From positions 4,712,001 to 4,776,000 of the forward strand of contig NC_060026.1 in the NCBI RefSeq assembly GCF_021134715.1: a stretch of DNA of 64,000 bases, in the 5' to 3' direction. Position 1 is the stretch's first letter. Each line of letters starts with the position of its first letter. Positions 12,329 through 24,312 of this stretch are shown in pieces. The translations under genes and the position numbers were made by a program. Below the pieces are notes generated by a model. The model did no database searches and had not been told where the DNA came from. It saw only the letters and a program-made list of their open reading frames with translations. Source of the stretch: Daphnia pulex. Its lineage: Eukaryota > Arthropoda > Branchiopoda > Diplostraca > Daphniidae.

Positions 12329-12575
12329 CATCCGATTTCCGTCTGAGTGTTCTTCTCTAAATCTCTACCTAATACCAACGTAGCGTGTATTAGATTTGCT
12401 ATTCCAATTTCATCGTTCCCTTCTTTTGTGGATTCTGACACTTCAGCAATTTTTATTGTTTCAGAGTCTTTTCCTTCCGACTCAGATTCGTCTCGCCTAA
12501 GCATTCTCTGTTTCTTTTTTAGTCTGGTATTATAAGCTGGACCTTTTCTCGGGTCAGTTTCTTTGATTTTTCCGT
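12329..12575 (-). pseudogene. Unassigned Glu/Ser-rich coding fragment
   Basis: On the minus strand an open stretch encodes a basic start (GPAYNTRLKKKQRMLRRDES) followed by an acidic Ser-rich segment, ending in TGA near 12329. A TAA closes the frame on its upstream side near 12577. It may be the last exon of a gene or element whose other parts are missing. No family recognised. Confidence 0.3.
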
Positions 12576-13479
12576 TTTACAGGAAAATCAAGTAATAAAA
12601 GTACAACGTACGGTACTTTTTACTTTTAAACGAATAATTTAATACAGTTTTGCAATAGTAACTTCCTTTATTGGATTCAAGATGTTTTTTTTAGTTTATA
12701 GTATCAATATCCATATAATTCATTCTTTCTTCTTTACTTTGGAGGGAGGTTGAATCCGGGAACTTATTGCAAATTCACAGTACCATTACACCAAACCTTA
12801 TCAATAATTTTTGCAATGCCCAGCATGTTTCATTGCTAATTATTCGTAAAACACCCCATCGATGATATTTCGATGAAGCTTTTAATTTGCCAAATATATG
12901 GTTTCAACAAGATACCTCGGGTAGTACAGTCATAGGTGAAAGTGTCTTTAGCAAGCAAATGGATCTGTATGTTTTATTTTTAAATTGACGGTAGGGATTC
13001 TACTACGCCTACTGTACCCCCAGTATTTGACGCCTTTTTCTCTTTGTCCTTCGTAGGTAAAGGAAGACTAGAATGGAAAGAAAAAGTGAAAAATGCATCG
13101 GAGAACGGTAAGCACCGTAGTATATAACGTTTTAAATCTTTTTGCATATCCCTTTATTTGCATTTTGTCTATTGTTAAACGTCTTGATGACGAAAAAAGC
13201 TTAAGTCCTTGAACAGTTCAAACCAGTGCTCAGTTGGAATTTTTCTTCACGACGCATGCTTTCTGTCAACATTTGTGCCTGTGAATTACTCTCTAAAATC
13301 AATTGATAATTTAAGTGAAAATCTAAGGAAAACGATTTGAACATAACAACAATTTCGTCGATGTCTAGACATCATTTATTGGCGTTCTCATCACATTTTT
13401 CAAAATTAAAACAATCATCAAAGTGCTCAAATCCATTAAATATTCATAGAGTGTTAAATCTCGAAATCTTCTCAAGGCT

Positions 13480-13700
13480 TGAAAAAGATAAATTTCTCTT
13501 GAATTATGTGAGGCTATAAAATGTAATTGGTCTGATGTACATGTTTATCCTGGACAAAATCTATGTACCACATGCATTAAAGAGAAGGTGAAATTGAAAA
13601 ACAAGAAAATTGTGAAGAAATCAAAAACTTCGTCCAAATTAGATGACATGGAAGAAGCATTTGCGTGCGGGGAACATATTTAGTGATGACAACGAGGTTT
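13480..13700 (+). pseudogene. Zinc-finger-like fragment containing direct repeat copy B
   Basis: Reading + from about 13510 the frame gives ELCEAIKCNWSDVHVYPGQN, then LCTTC and a lysine-rich stretch: a Cys-x4-Cys...Cys-x2-Cys pattern, compatible with a small zinc finger. The segment 13564-13653 is identical to 1-90. A TAA stops the frame near 13490 on the left and another stop ends it soon after the repeat, so it is a fragment. Confidence 0.35.
13564..13653. repeat. 90-bp direct repeat, copy B
   Basis: Identical over 90 bases to the first 90 bases of the window, same orientation. Perfect identity in an otherwise decayed region implies a recent duplication or an active dispersed element. Confidence 0.9.
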
Positions 13701-13885
13701 TTTCACTAATGAGACCCATGTCTCTATCAAATCAATTTTCATCTACGCTATATGTAACACCCGCCATCCTTGATCCCAAAAGATCAAAAGAGAGGCAAGC
13801 AGGTGTGATTCTTAAGAAGGCAGAGAAAGTTAGAGGTGCTTTTCTCAAACTTCACGAACCTCTAATCAGAGAAGAGCTGTTATAA

Positions 13886-16400
13886 TTAGTTCAAAATCCA
13901 TCATTGGCAATTTCAATTTTACATTGTCGTCTGATTTATTATTAAAGAGGGGAGGGTATCAAAACTTTATCCCTAAATTAGTAACCTTCAATTAAATATT
14001 TTAGAAAAAAAATTAATCAAAACTTTTGATTAATTAAGATAGCGCATGAAAAATTCAATAAAAGTGTGTATTTTAAATCTTAGATCATCAAACAATGGGT
14101 CTAAAAATTAAGCAAAACAAAAAACGCGTGGGAAAAGTGGAATACGGCAGAATGAAAAAAAAACATTTTCATTTTGCCGTATTTTAAAAAATTATGGTCA
14201 AAAATGGACGAAATTTTGAAAATAAGTATTTCAGTGCAATAGAAAACCCTCTGTCCAAATTTTGCTCAATTCTAAAATATTTGCGCGCCAAGGATTCCGT
14301 GATTTCGGCTGGATTGACCCAGTATTGAAAAAACTTGAGGAAAAATTATAATGATTGGAATTTTCTTTCAATTATACAGATCACCGTTTCGTTTGGGGAA
14401 TTCAGCTTAAAATGTACGGTGTCTCCTTTCTCCAGATGAAGAAACTCAGCCGTATGGCGTCAAATATACTCTGATAAATATCTCAACACTCTAGTTTCAG
14501 TAATATTACAAGAAATAATACAACAATCACGCCAACTAATATTGGATTAACATCACAGGTGGATGGGTGGATGCAACAACGAAAGAAGAAAGCAGACAAC
14601 ATGCGATGCATTACATTATTTGTCACTTTATGGAATTCAAATAGGACGCCCGTTTTGATAATAGCCACGGGCACCATCTATGAAGCCAATATTTTCCATA
14701 TAATGAATTTTGATAAAATTGCAACAAAAATAATTTTATAAAATTACGAAATTCTTTCATTCAATTTAGATTATTGTAAAGAGTTTATTATTCTTGGGGT
14801 AAAGGGGAAAGTGTTAGTGGGTCCGAGTTCAGTTTTTTAAATATAATTTATGCTGGAACGGGTAATATCCAGTTTATTATACTTATACCGTTGTGGATGC
14901 ATGATGGACTTGTGCTCATCTGCTTCAAATGTTGATTAAGAAATAACTTCACAAAGTGTATAGCACAATCACTTCTTCATGGCATAATAAATGTCTTATA
15001 GATCTTTTTCTTAAAGACGTATGAGACGCGTGAACGCGTGTCGTTTGTTTGGTAAATCGTGTATTTATTTCATCCGAGTATTTTGACACACTTTCGTAGG
15101 TGGAGGGACTTAAGATTTTAAGCAATACACGATTGATATAATGAGTTGTTCGTTTGTTTGTTTTTTTAGTTTGAGAACAACAAATTAAAAACGGACGTCC
15201 GACATTTGGACACATACGATAGATTATTTCTCTATGTCTCTCTAACGGAGAGGCATAGCCTTTACTATCAATCCACTTACTTTTAGGTGCTTTTTAATTC
15301 AAAGCAAATAGCAATATGTGATATGAGTTTTATAGTAAAAGCCATATTAATCAAGATCTGTCGATAGTTGCTCGATCAACACCAAAAGGATTTGCTGTGG
15401 AAAGACACAAGAAACCGTGACGAAGAGTTTACCGCTATCGAATTTTGAGGAGGCACACATTAAAATGCTCAAGTCGTTCATGTAGAGTGCCTGAATGATC
15501 GAATCAAATGCTGAATATTCATGAAATTACCACATGAAAAAGAATACAGTTACCTTTGAAAAGCCTCGAATAATCTTCATTGGTCAATCATGTTCTTCAA
15601 TTTTATTTATTAAGTTCAGTTGGCGCGCGATTGAATATTGGCCGCTTGCCGGAAGTTAATAGGTAATGAGATTATGACGAAATAAAAAAAAGGAATTGGA
15701 AACCGTCTTGGTATTGAACGAAACCAATTGCAGGACTTGGTCGAAAACGTTGCTATTAACTTGGAATGTCTTTCGTTTATGACAATATTTCCTTAGTTTT
15801 TTCCACCAATCACACAGGAAATTTGCTTTCAGAATCTAGATCGCGTACATGCGGGTTGATTCCAAAATACCCTTTGGTCCAAAATACATGTTGCCAATCA
15901 CTTTTCCAAGTCTGACAGAAATTGTAGACAAGGCAGAACCAGCACAGATTGATTCTTCTAGCTGATAAAAATTAGAAATGTCCATTCAACGAACGTTGGA
16001 TTTCTGCAACAAGGCCTACCACACCACCAAAATGTACGTACAAGTATCCGAAAAGTACATCATGAAGAGAATCGATCACATGCAGTTAATGCGCACTCTT
16101 CCCCTCAGTGAGCATGAAGAAGGCAATAAAAAGTTGACAGAACCATATGAAGAATTAGTCAACACAAAATCTAGCTTTGGCGAATGCCAAAAATTAGCTG
16201 ATGTTTAGTGTCTACTTGAACTTGAATCGAAATGGAGGATGCAACGCCCACATTATGTTAGGCTTTTCCTGGACAAAAAAGTACGCACCCTAACATTGCC
16301 TAAAAATCCTAAGGGAGCATTGCGACGAAACAGCTCTTTGCCCTGAATGCCAAGCAAATAAGGCCAAGAACTAAAATTACACTTATTGCTCATTATTGCA
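13886..16400. other. Gene-poor AT-rich stretch with a small hairpin
   Basis: No gene recognised. At about 14140-14183 AATACGGCAGAATGAAAA is followed by TTTTCATTTTGCCGTATT, an inverted repeat with one mismatch and a short spacer. An open frame at 15978-16208 (76 codons, charged) has no recognisable family. Confidence 0.5.
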
Positions 16401-16568
16401 CAAAATTACGCTCATTGCGTCTAAGTTTTCCGCCTTTTCCTGAAGATCTGTTTTCGCATCTTCTACTTCCCTCTGAACCTTTTCTACCATTTTCTTTTTA
16501 ACGTTTGCTTGAATTCTCCAATTCCTCAATCTTTCTCCTAATTCTGGTTCGCAATCTTCTCAATGTCG

Positions 16569-16960
16569 TTATATTTCACATGTTGATTCTGTTATAGCAT
16601 CAATTACTTGGCTTATCAGCTTATCCATAGTCCTAGCAGAGCTATAGAATATTTGTAGGGCCACTGCCATGTTAACTCCTCTCGGAAATGTTTTCCAGAG
16701 CTGAAGCCCAGATTGTGAATCGATAGTGAAAATCGGAGCAAAGATATCGATATTGAGGCTTGCCATATGTCCGCTTTTCCCTCCTCCCTACTACTTTGCC
16801 TCCCCCTACTCCCTCCTTTGCCTTAGGGTCTGTTGGGGTGGCCACTCCTTATCGATGGTGTAGGCTGACGTTATGACCCCAACAGAAAGGCAAAGAGGGG
16901 AGAAATGTTGTTATCGCCAGCCAAAATAAAGCATGTTTTATTTTATTTTATTTTTTTTTT
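16569..16960 (-). mobile_element. Possible retroelement fragment (leader plus start of a gag-like ORF)
   Basis: On the minus strand a TGGCGATAACAACATTTC segment near 16920, of the kind that follows an LTR, is followed by a pyrimidine/purine-asymmetric leader. An ORF then begins at 16766 (MASLNIDIFAPIF...) and stops at 16569. Past it, a coiled-coil-like basic segment (KMVEKVQREVEDAKTDLQEK, about 16440-16500) lies in another frame. The identification is weak: no reverse transcriptase or paired LTR is visible. Confidence 0.25.
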
Positions 16961-17316
16961 GTTCTTCGCCATCACTAGAGTGTGCTAGTCTCCATCCGAC
17001 TTTGGGGAAAAGGAGGTAGAGACTACGTCAAGACGAAAGCACGGGCGAGATAGGGAAGCTCCAGGCTTGAACTAGTCCATCAAGTTTGTTATGCCCCTAG
17101 TGGGACAGTAATGTTTTCATTGTGTAAAAAATTGTGTAAAAAATCAGTTTTTTAACTTGAAACAACTTTAAACTTTTATTTCATCAATCTTGATTTGAAA
17201 AACGTAACCACGTTACGCATTGTTGAAAAATGTATCGTTTCAAAAGATCATTTTTGATCAAAAGATTCTTTTGATACCTTGTTTGATCAGGGGTATGGAG
17301 AGATGGTTGCCAATTA

Positions 17317-17495
17317 CCATGTTAAATTTCCCATAAGGGGTCGTCCGCATTTTACTAAAAGGTCTCTTTTAATGTCCATATGTCGCAACGTCCTAGATGG
17401 CGTTGATTCAAAGAGACCTCCGTATCATATCCAAACAAAATCGCTAGTAAAAAAGTAGCTTCCCGTCGAATTCCCTTATGGGAAATTTAACATGG
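17317..17495. mobile_element. MITE-like element with 23-bp inverted ends
   Basis: CCATGTTAAATTTCCCATAAG near 17318 is mirrored by CTTATGGGAAATTTAACATGG ending near 17495, about 130 bp apart. The interior also pairs: GGTCTCTTT with AAAGAGACC. The size (about 180 bp), ends and lack of coding capacity suit a miniature inverted-repeat transposable element. No target-site duplication is clear. Confidence 0.6.
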
Positions 17496-18586
17496 TCAAA
17501 CTTAACAAGGTTAAGTTTAAAGGTAACTGAAAAAAATCATGGGTGTGCGGAAACTATTTCCGCGTGTTTTTGCAAAAAAATTCTTTCTTTTGGGTAAGGG
17601 GATGGGAGATATAGAAAAAAACCGGAACTGTCCAATATGGGTCCGGTCTACCCTACATAATAGAGCTGATAGAACCGACAAGCCCGACATGCTTGTCAAA
17701 AACAAAACAGTTGATCAAAAGTGTAATTTCGACCGATAGATGGCGAAATCCACAAAATATGGCGCACATTTTAAAAAACTTTAAACAACTCATCAAGTTG
17801 AGAGAATTTTGCCGTTCTGTAATTGGCGTCAAATCTCGCTTGAAAGGCGAAAAGGAGTTGGTTCATATTAATTGTGTCCATGCAACGTTAAAATCTTTCC
17901 GTTGCAGATCTTTTTTACTCCTTTAATTAGTTGTGTCACGCTCGTGAGAGAAGTTGGTAGTGCTTAATGCGTACTGGTGCAACATTTCAAAGGATTAAAA
18001 GCTTCGTAATAACAAAGCTTTTTTGGCAGTTTTGTTCGGATAAGTTTTTATTTACCAATTTTTAGGCATTTCACTAGTTTTCAGGTACTTTTATTTTTCT
18101 AACTGCAATTGTATTGGATTTGTACCCATACAAATTTTTGTATTGGTAAAGTACATCATATTTTTTTTTAAACTTATCTAATCTTGGCCATATAATTTTT
18201 GTTTTTTAATTTGTTTATTTTTGTGTATACTTATAAGCTGGACGTTGTTGTTAATTTTCCATTCTTTTTGGATACGGGAGGGAAGTTGTTGCTTTTTTCA
18301 GGTTAATGGCTTTTGTCGTTTTTGAATTGCGGGTCCCCGTCGTCTCGTGAATTTGAACCTTGGGACTAGTTGTTGGTTTTTCTTTTTAGACAGCTTTTGA
18401 ATTTTTCCCCAACCGAGTATATATCACTTTTACCTTTTAGGGAAGAAGGACAGTAGGCTACTATCTGTAGAGAATCTGGTCTCCAGTTTTTCTTTTCAGA
18501 GTCCAGAAACAACAGAAGTTGGCGGTTATCTCGCTGCTCAGGAAGCACCTTACAGAACGCATATCCATCTATAATTATCTATCTAT

Positions 18587-18922
18587 CATCCAACTGGAAC
18601 CGCCGAAATGAGACCAATCGGAAACCCAACTGCCGTAGTCGATCCTGAACTCCGAGTCTACGGTGTGAGTAATCTGCAAGTCGTCGATTGTTCCATGATG
18701 CCCAACGTACCTTCCGGCAATACTAACGACGCTCCAGCAGTAAAAATAAGATCATTCACTCGACTTTTAACTTTGTATTCCAGGTTTAATTTTAATGAAT
18801 TTGAATTCCATCGCAGATTATGGTGAGAGAAAGGTGCTGATTTGATAAAATCCTACTTTTTGCTGAATGTTGCATACCAGAACGACATGATAATAGACTT
18901 GGATTTTATAAACATGGAATAG
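18587..18922 (+). pseudogene. GMC oxidoreductase, C-terminal pseudogene
   Basis: The first part encodes [33 protein letters not shown] and SGNTNDAPA. This is the hallmark C-terminal domain of glucose-methanol-choline oxidoreductases (glucose dehydrogenase type) with the active-site His. An intron 18740-18816 (GTAAAA...CGCAG) leads to an exon encoding IMV, then EKGADLIKS in a shifted frame, ending at TAG 18920-18922. The junction ATGGTGAGAGAAAGG has lost two bases relative to the usual 'IMVAEKGADLI'. A TAA at 18572-18574 closes the left side and the FAD-binding part is absent. Confidence 0.8.
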
Positions 18923-19254
18923 TAAAAAACATTTTGAAATTTGAAACATCGGTGGCAAAGTTTGTGTGTTTTGTATTCGTTTGCTCAAAACGTGATGAGC
19001 CTCTTATCCAGTGTACAGCGTGTTAATCATTAAGACGCACATTGTATATAAAACCTTAAAGGAGCAATTATTTTTTGGATATTAATACTTTTTTTCAATT
19101 ATCGAAAAAGAAGTGGACATTTTAAATCAACTCTTTGCTTTGGAAATGCTCTAGTTTTTTATTTCGCCGTTTTTCACATTCTTTTTAGAAAAAAATCTGC
19201 AACTCGTCTTATTAGATCATTTATAGCGAAACGACTCGCCCAGTGCATACCTTA

Positions 19255-19328
19255 TTAAAACAAAATCTGAATTTGTTTTTTTTCTAAGTTCTTGCGCCAA
19301 AGAAATCAAATTCAGATTTTGTTTTAAA
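19255..19328. repeat. Perfect 21-bp stem hairpin
   Basis: TTAAAACAAAATCTGAATTTG is followed after about 32 bases by its exact reverse complement CAAATTCAGATTTTGTTTTAA. It is a strong stem-loop in non-coding DNA, possibly the remnant of a tiny foldback element. Confidence 0.85.
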
Positions 19329-19750
19329 AAATGTGAAAAAACTCGCATTTTTTTACAGAATCTAGGCATTCCATCTAATTCCCTTTAAAAATATAGAAAA
19401 AACAAGGAAAAATTATGAAAAATTTATTGGGAATTAAACAGATTTGAACTTTATGCTACTATTGTGGGAATCCACCGCTATACCCACTTAACTGTCAATC
19501 GCTTTCTTTCAATCTATTCTGACCATCGGGCAATGCAAGTCAGACACACAGGTATCCAAAGGGTGGAAAGAATCTGCAGAAATGTGGAACAAAAACCGAT
19601 ACTTACGACCCTCTGGCTAGGTACTATGGCAACAGGAAAGGGGCAGGGAACCCAAAATTGGTCCCACACAGAAGCGTATACGATGATGGGCCGTGACTAA
19701 AGTAGGCCATGCTTTTGGGAGGCTGTCACGTGACAAAAACCAAAGCCTGG

Positions 19751-21920
19751 TCTCGGGGGGTGTACGGAGAATGTTTTATTATGGGTTCGAAATAAACCAT
19801 TCTCCGTACCACCCCAGTTTTTGAAGTTCTCCGTACCACCCTATTGTTGAAATTCTCCGTACCACCCTATGTTAAGACCCAGTGCACAACGAGGCTTGAC
19901 AAGCCTCCGCTCATGGATTGCAATGAAATAAACGACTGAAATCCTCACAAATATCGGTTTATGGGGTTTAATAACAATATTTAATTTCCCTTTTAATTCT
20001 ATTAAACCTTTTTATCATTCTATCTAATTATTGTGCGATGTATTTACTATCGATTCCTAAGAATCGATAGTAAAATAAGTTGTTTGTTTGTTTACGTTTT
20101 TTTAAACATGACGTCTTTAGACGAAAGAGCAGTGCAGAAGCTCTGCAGGCATTAGTTACGCCTGAAACTTTCGAAGGAATTGCACGATGAAGCTCAACGG
20201 GAGAAGCAACGCGTAATCGATCAACGAGTTTGAATAAGCCAGGAGAAATCTAGTGCTAGGCTTGTCTGTCAACCTGAGCTGGCCTCAGGAGCTAGAGCTA
20301 TCAAGGAAGGCTCAATTAAGAAGTATCTTAACATGGTCAATGTAAGAAGTGTTGCTTTTGTTCAACTGTATTTCTGTTTTAAACAAGCTGTATTTAACTT
20401 GGTGTTTTCTTACATGTTTATAGACCTTGGAACGGAAGACCCAAAATCCCAAAAAGTCATATGGTGTAAATCCTGGCAATCTCAGACTAAGCGATTAAAT
20501 AGTTTTCATGGAAAGCATGTGCAGGTGTCATTGAATAATCATTGCCATTCCATTGTCTTATTTGATTTGTGTGAAAACCAAACAGTTTTCGTGCAGTGTC
20601 AAATGGTGTAAGTTTCATTATGAAGGTGCTGAAATCTCAGGTAGCTAAGTTCACTGGTAATCCAGAGACATAATGTTAAGTTTAAAAAGTTTATTTCAAC
20701 CACAATTATATTTTTATAGATACCCAAAGAATGCGTGTATTGCTGAATAGATAAATTTGATCGTCTCAATGAGAAGGGTGTTATCGTGACACAACCACAT
20801 TTAAATAGTGGTGTATTCCCGTGACACACACTTGGTTCAGGTTAAAGCTACTTTGCTCACCGTATTACATATTTTATTTATATCTTGTCTCTCTTTTCAT
20901 TTACAGTTCCTTTGATGAAACAAGATGGGCATGTTTGTTCGCTTCTCCGCCCGCTGAATCTTCGTTCGCAAAAGGTTAAGATTTCATGGATGAGTTTACG
21001 GAAAAGAAAAAGAACTATTGGACGAATTGTTGTCGGGCGTAGAGGCGTTTGAAGAAGGAGACTTCGGATATGCCACTGAAGCAACTGAAGATGGCGATTC
21101 GGACGCCTTAGCCATCAACAAATTACTATTATTTTCTTTTGCAAGTCTGTAGGCTAATGCATGAACCAATTTATTCCATACAAATATTAAACTGAACTCT
21201 CCAGTGTTTTACTTCAAGTTGCTCGAAGGAAGGTTTTGAAGTGCCGATAAATATAATGACCGACTCGTCGGATGTCTACTGGTACTGGGGCAGTCTATTT
21301 TCGTTACCTTATGGTTTTGAGTCTAATTCTGGGTTAATAAATGGTGACAAACCGATAAAAGCATCTATCTATATGAGAACTACATCTCGCCTGAATTTCA
21401 ATAAATTCCCGTCAGGGAAATCTGCCGAAAATGAGGCTCAAAGATGATTTTCTTGGAATTTTAGCCGCCAAGAAGCTGGATTTTATTTAAATTTAGGGAT
21501 AAATAGCTAATCAAAAATAGTTTTTATAAGTGAAAAAGATAGAGTATAAGAAGGACAACAACATACTGAAAATTGAGCAACTTTCTTTGGCTTATAAGAT
21601 ACGAATAGGGGTAAAAACGCCAGCCGTAGAGCGTGCGGAAGTAAAAATTCTTTGGCCGTTGATTACACATACGTGTGTACATATTATGCTGATTCTGAAT
21701 GCATATTTCGATTCAGCGTAAAAAGTTGAGATAGAGGTGTAATTTTCATCCATATTGGTGGTCAGCCGCATAGTAGCGTGCGTGAAAATAAAAATTCGTT
21801 CACAGTTAATTACCCATTCGTGTGTTCATTTTAGGCTTATTACGACCTGATATTTCGATTCAAGGTAAAAAGTTGAGTCTAGGGTGTAATTTTCATTCTT
21901 TTTGGGAGTAGCCTGCGGGA
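19751..21920 (+). repeat. Left arm of the palindrome
   Basis: About 2.17 kb. It contains three copies of TTCTCCGTACCACCC at 19800, 19827 and 19853, a 32-bp near-palindrome at 20043-20074, broken coding-like pieces (about 20110-20330 and 20980-21110), and two diverged tandem units of about 145 bp (from about 21634 and 21778), each ending GGTGTAATTTTCAT. A 63-codon frame at 21530-21721 has a nearly identical twin in the other arm, evidence of arm identity rather than of a gene. Confidence 0.85.
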
Positions 21921-22027
21921 GTTATTAGTTTACGACTTGTTTTTTTTTAAGGGAAAAAGCGCAGCAACTCGCATACGTTAACAGGGCGGACTTTTTTCGG
22001 AAAAAAGTTTGATCGCAAAAAATTCAA

Positions 22028-24312
22028 TCCCGCAGGCTACCGCCAAAATGAATGAAAATTACACCCTAGACTCAACTTTTTACCCTGAATCGAAATATCA
22101 GGTCGTAATAAGCCTAAAATGAACACACGTATGGGTATTTAACTGTGAACGAATTTTAATTTCACGCACGCTACTATGCGGCTGACCACCAATATGGATG
22201 AAAATTACACCTCTATCTCAACTTTTTACGCTGAATCGAAATATGCATTCAGAATCAGCATAATATGTACACACGTATGTGTAATCAACGGCCAAAGAAT
22301 TTTTACTTCCGCGCGCTCTACGGCTGGCGTTTTTACCCCTATTCGTATCTTATAAGCCAAAGAAAGTTGCCCAATTTTCAGTATGTTGTTGTCCTTTATA
22401 TTGTCTATCTTTATCACTAATTAAAACTATTTTTGATTAGCTAGTAACCCCTCAACTAAATTAAAAACCAGCTTCTTGTGCTAAAATCCCAAGAAAATAA
22501 ACTTTGAGCCTCATTTTCGGTAGATTTCCCTGACGGGAATTTATTAAATTTCATGCGAGATGTAGTTCTCATATTGATAGATGCTTCTATCGGTTCGCTA
22601 TATTTTATTTACGCAGAATTACGCTAAAAACCATAAGGGAACGAAAATAGACTGCCCTAGTCGACATCCGACGAGTCGGCCATTATCGCACTCCAAAACC
22701 TTCCTTCGAGCAAATTGAAGTAAAAACACTGGAGAGTTCAGTTTAATATTTGTATGCAATAGATTATTGGTTCATGCATAATACAGACTTCCAAAACAAA
22801 ATTTAGTAATTTGTTGATGGAGTAGACGTGAGCTCGTCTAAGGCATCCGAATCGCAACCTTCACTTGCTTAAGTGGCATATCCGAAGTCTCCTTCTTCAA
22901 ACTCCTCTAAACTCCTCTACGCCCGTCACCAATTCGTCCAATAGTTCTTCTTCTTTTCCGTAAACTCATCCGTGAAATCTTCCCATTGTGCGAACGGAGA
23001 TTCAGCGGGTGGAGAAGCAAACAAACATGGGCATCTCGTTCTGGTTTTTGAACAATTGCTTACTTATATCGTAGAATTAACATCTGTGCATCAATGAACA
23101 CATCGTTCGATCAAAGGAACTGTAAATGAAAAGAGAGACAAGATATAAATAAAATATGTAATACGGTGAGCAAAGTAGCTTCTACCTTGAACCAAGTGTG
23201 TGTTACGGAAATATACTACTATCTAAATGTGGTTGTGTCACGATAACACCCTTCTCATTGATTTGTGACGATCAAATTTATTTTGTCAATATGCGCCTTT
23301 TTTGGGTATCTATACAAATATAATTTTGGTTGAAATAAACATTTTAAACTTAACGTCTCTGGATTACCAGTGAACTACCTGAGATTTCAGCATCTTCATT
23401 ATATAACTTACACCATTTGACACTGCACGAAAACTGTTTGGTTTTCACACAAATCAAATAAGATAATGGAATGGCAATGATTATTCAATAACAACAGCAC
23501 ATGATGCTTGTCATGAAGACTATTTAATCGCTTAGTCTAATTGCTAGGATTTCCACTGTCTGACTTCTTGGGATTTTGGGTCTTCCGTTCCAAGTACTTG
23601 GTCTATAAACATGTAAGAAAAGACCAAGTTAAATACAGATTGTTTTTACAAAGAAATATAGTTGAACAAAAGTTACACTTCTTACATGGACCATATTAAG
23701 ATGGATACTTCTTTTGAGCATCTCTTGAGAACTCTCGCTCCTGAGGCCAGCTCAGGTGGACCAGCAAGCCTGCTAGCACCAGATTTCCCCTGGCTTATTC
23801 TTACTCGTCGATCGATTATTCGTTGTTTCTCCCTTTGGTATTCTTCAAGCTGCGTATAGCAATTCCTTCGAAAATTTCAGGCGTAACTAATGCCTGCAGA
23901 GCTTCAGCACTGCTCTTTCGTCTAAAGACGTCATCGTTTAAAAAAACGTAAACAAACAAGTCCTGTTGTCTGCACCCAAACAACTTATTTTACTATCGAT
24001 TCTTAGGAATCGATAGTAAATACATCGCACAATAATTATATAGAATGATAAAAAGGTTTAATAGAATTAAAAGGGAAATTAAATATTGTTATTAAACCCC
24101 ATAAACCGATATTTGTGAGGATTTCAGTCGTTTATTTCATTGCAATCCATGAGCGGAGGCTTGTCAAGCCTCGTTGTGCACTGGTCTTAACATAGGGTGG
24201 TACGGAGAATTTCAACAATAGGGTGGTACGGAGAACTTAAAAAACTGGGGTGGTACGGAGAATGGTTTATTTCGAACCCATAATAAAAAATTTCTCCGTA
24301 CACCCCCCGAGA
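22028..24312 (-). repeat. Right arm of the palindrome
   Basis: Reverse-complement copy of the left arm, about 115 bp longer through small insertions (for example near 23040-23110 and 23960-23980). It carries the same landmarks in mirror order: tandem 145-bp units, the 32-bp near-palindrome at 23989-24020, and three GGGTGGTACGGAGAA repeats at about 24193-24263. Confidence 0.85.

Larger units (their letters stand above)
19751..24312. mobile_element. Giant palindrome, probable foldback transposable element
   Basis: The segment begins TCTCGGGGGGTGTACGGAGA and ends with its reverse complement. The left arm (19751-21920) and right arm (22028-24312) mirror each other along their full length with scattered differences and small indels; only about 107 bp in the middle (21921-22027) is unpaired. 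Long inverted arms that carry short tandem sub-repeats near the tips are the definition of foldback (FB) elements. No transposase is intact: a degenerate coding stretch (SSAEALQALVTPE...FEGIA) is present once per arm near 20120 and 23900. No target-site duplication is obvious. Confidence 0.85.

Noticed and set aside
21530-22417. Two nearly identical 63-codon frames on opposite strands as genes
   Set aside because: They are the same sequence seen in the two palindrome arms, within non-coding tandem units; identity follows from the mirror structure.
19751-24312. CRISPR-like or satellite array at the palindrome tips
   Set aside because: Only three short copies per arm with differing spacers of about 11 bp, in a eukaryotic context; foldback sub-repeats explain them.
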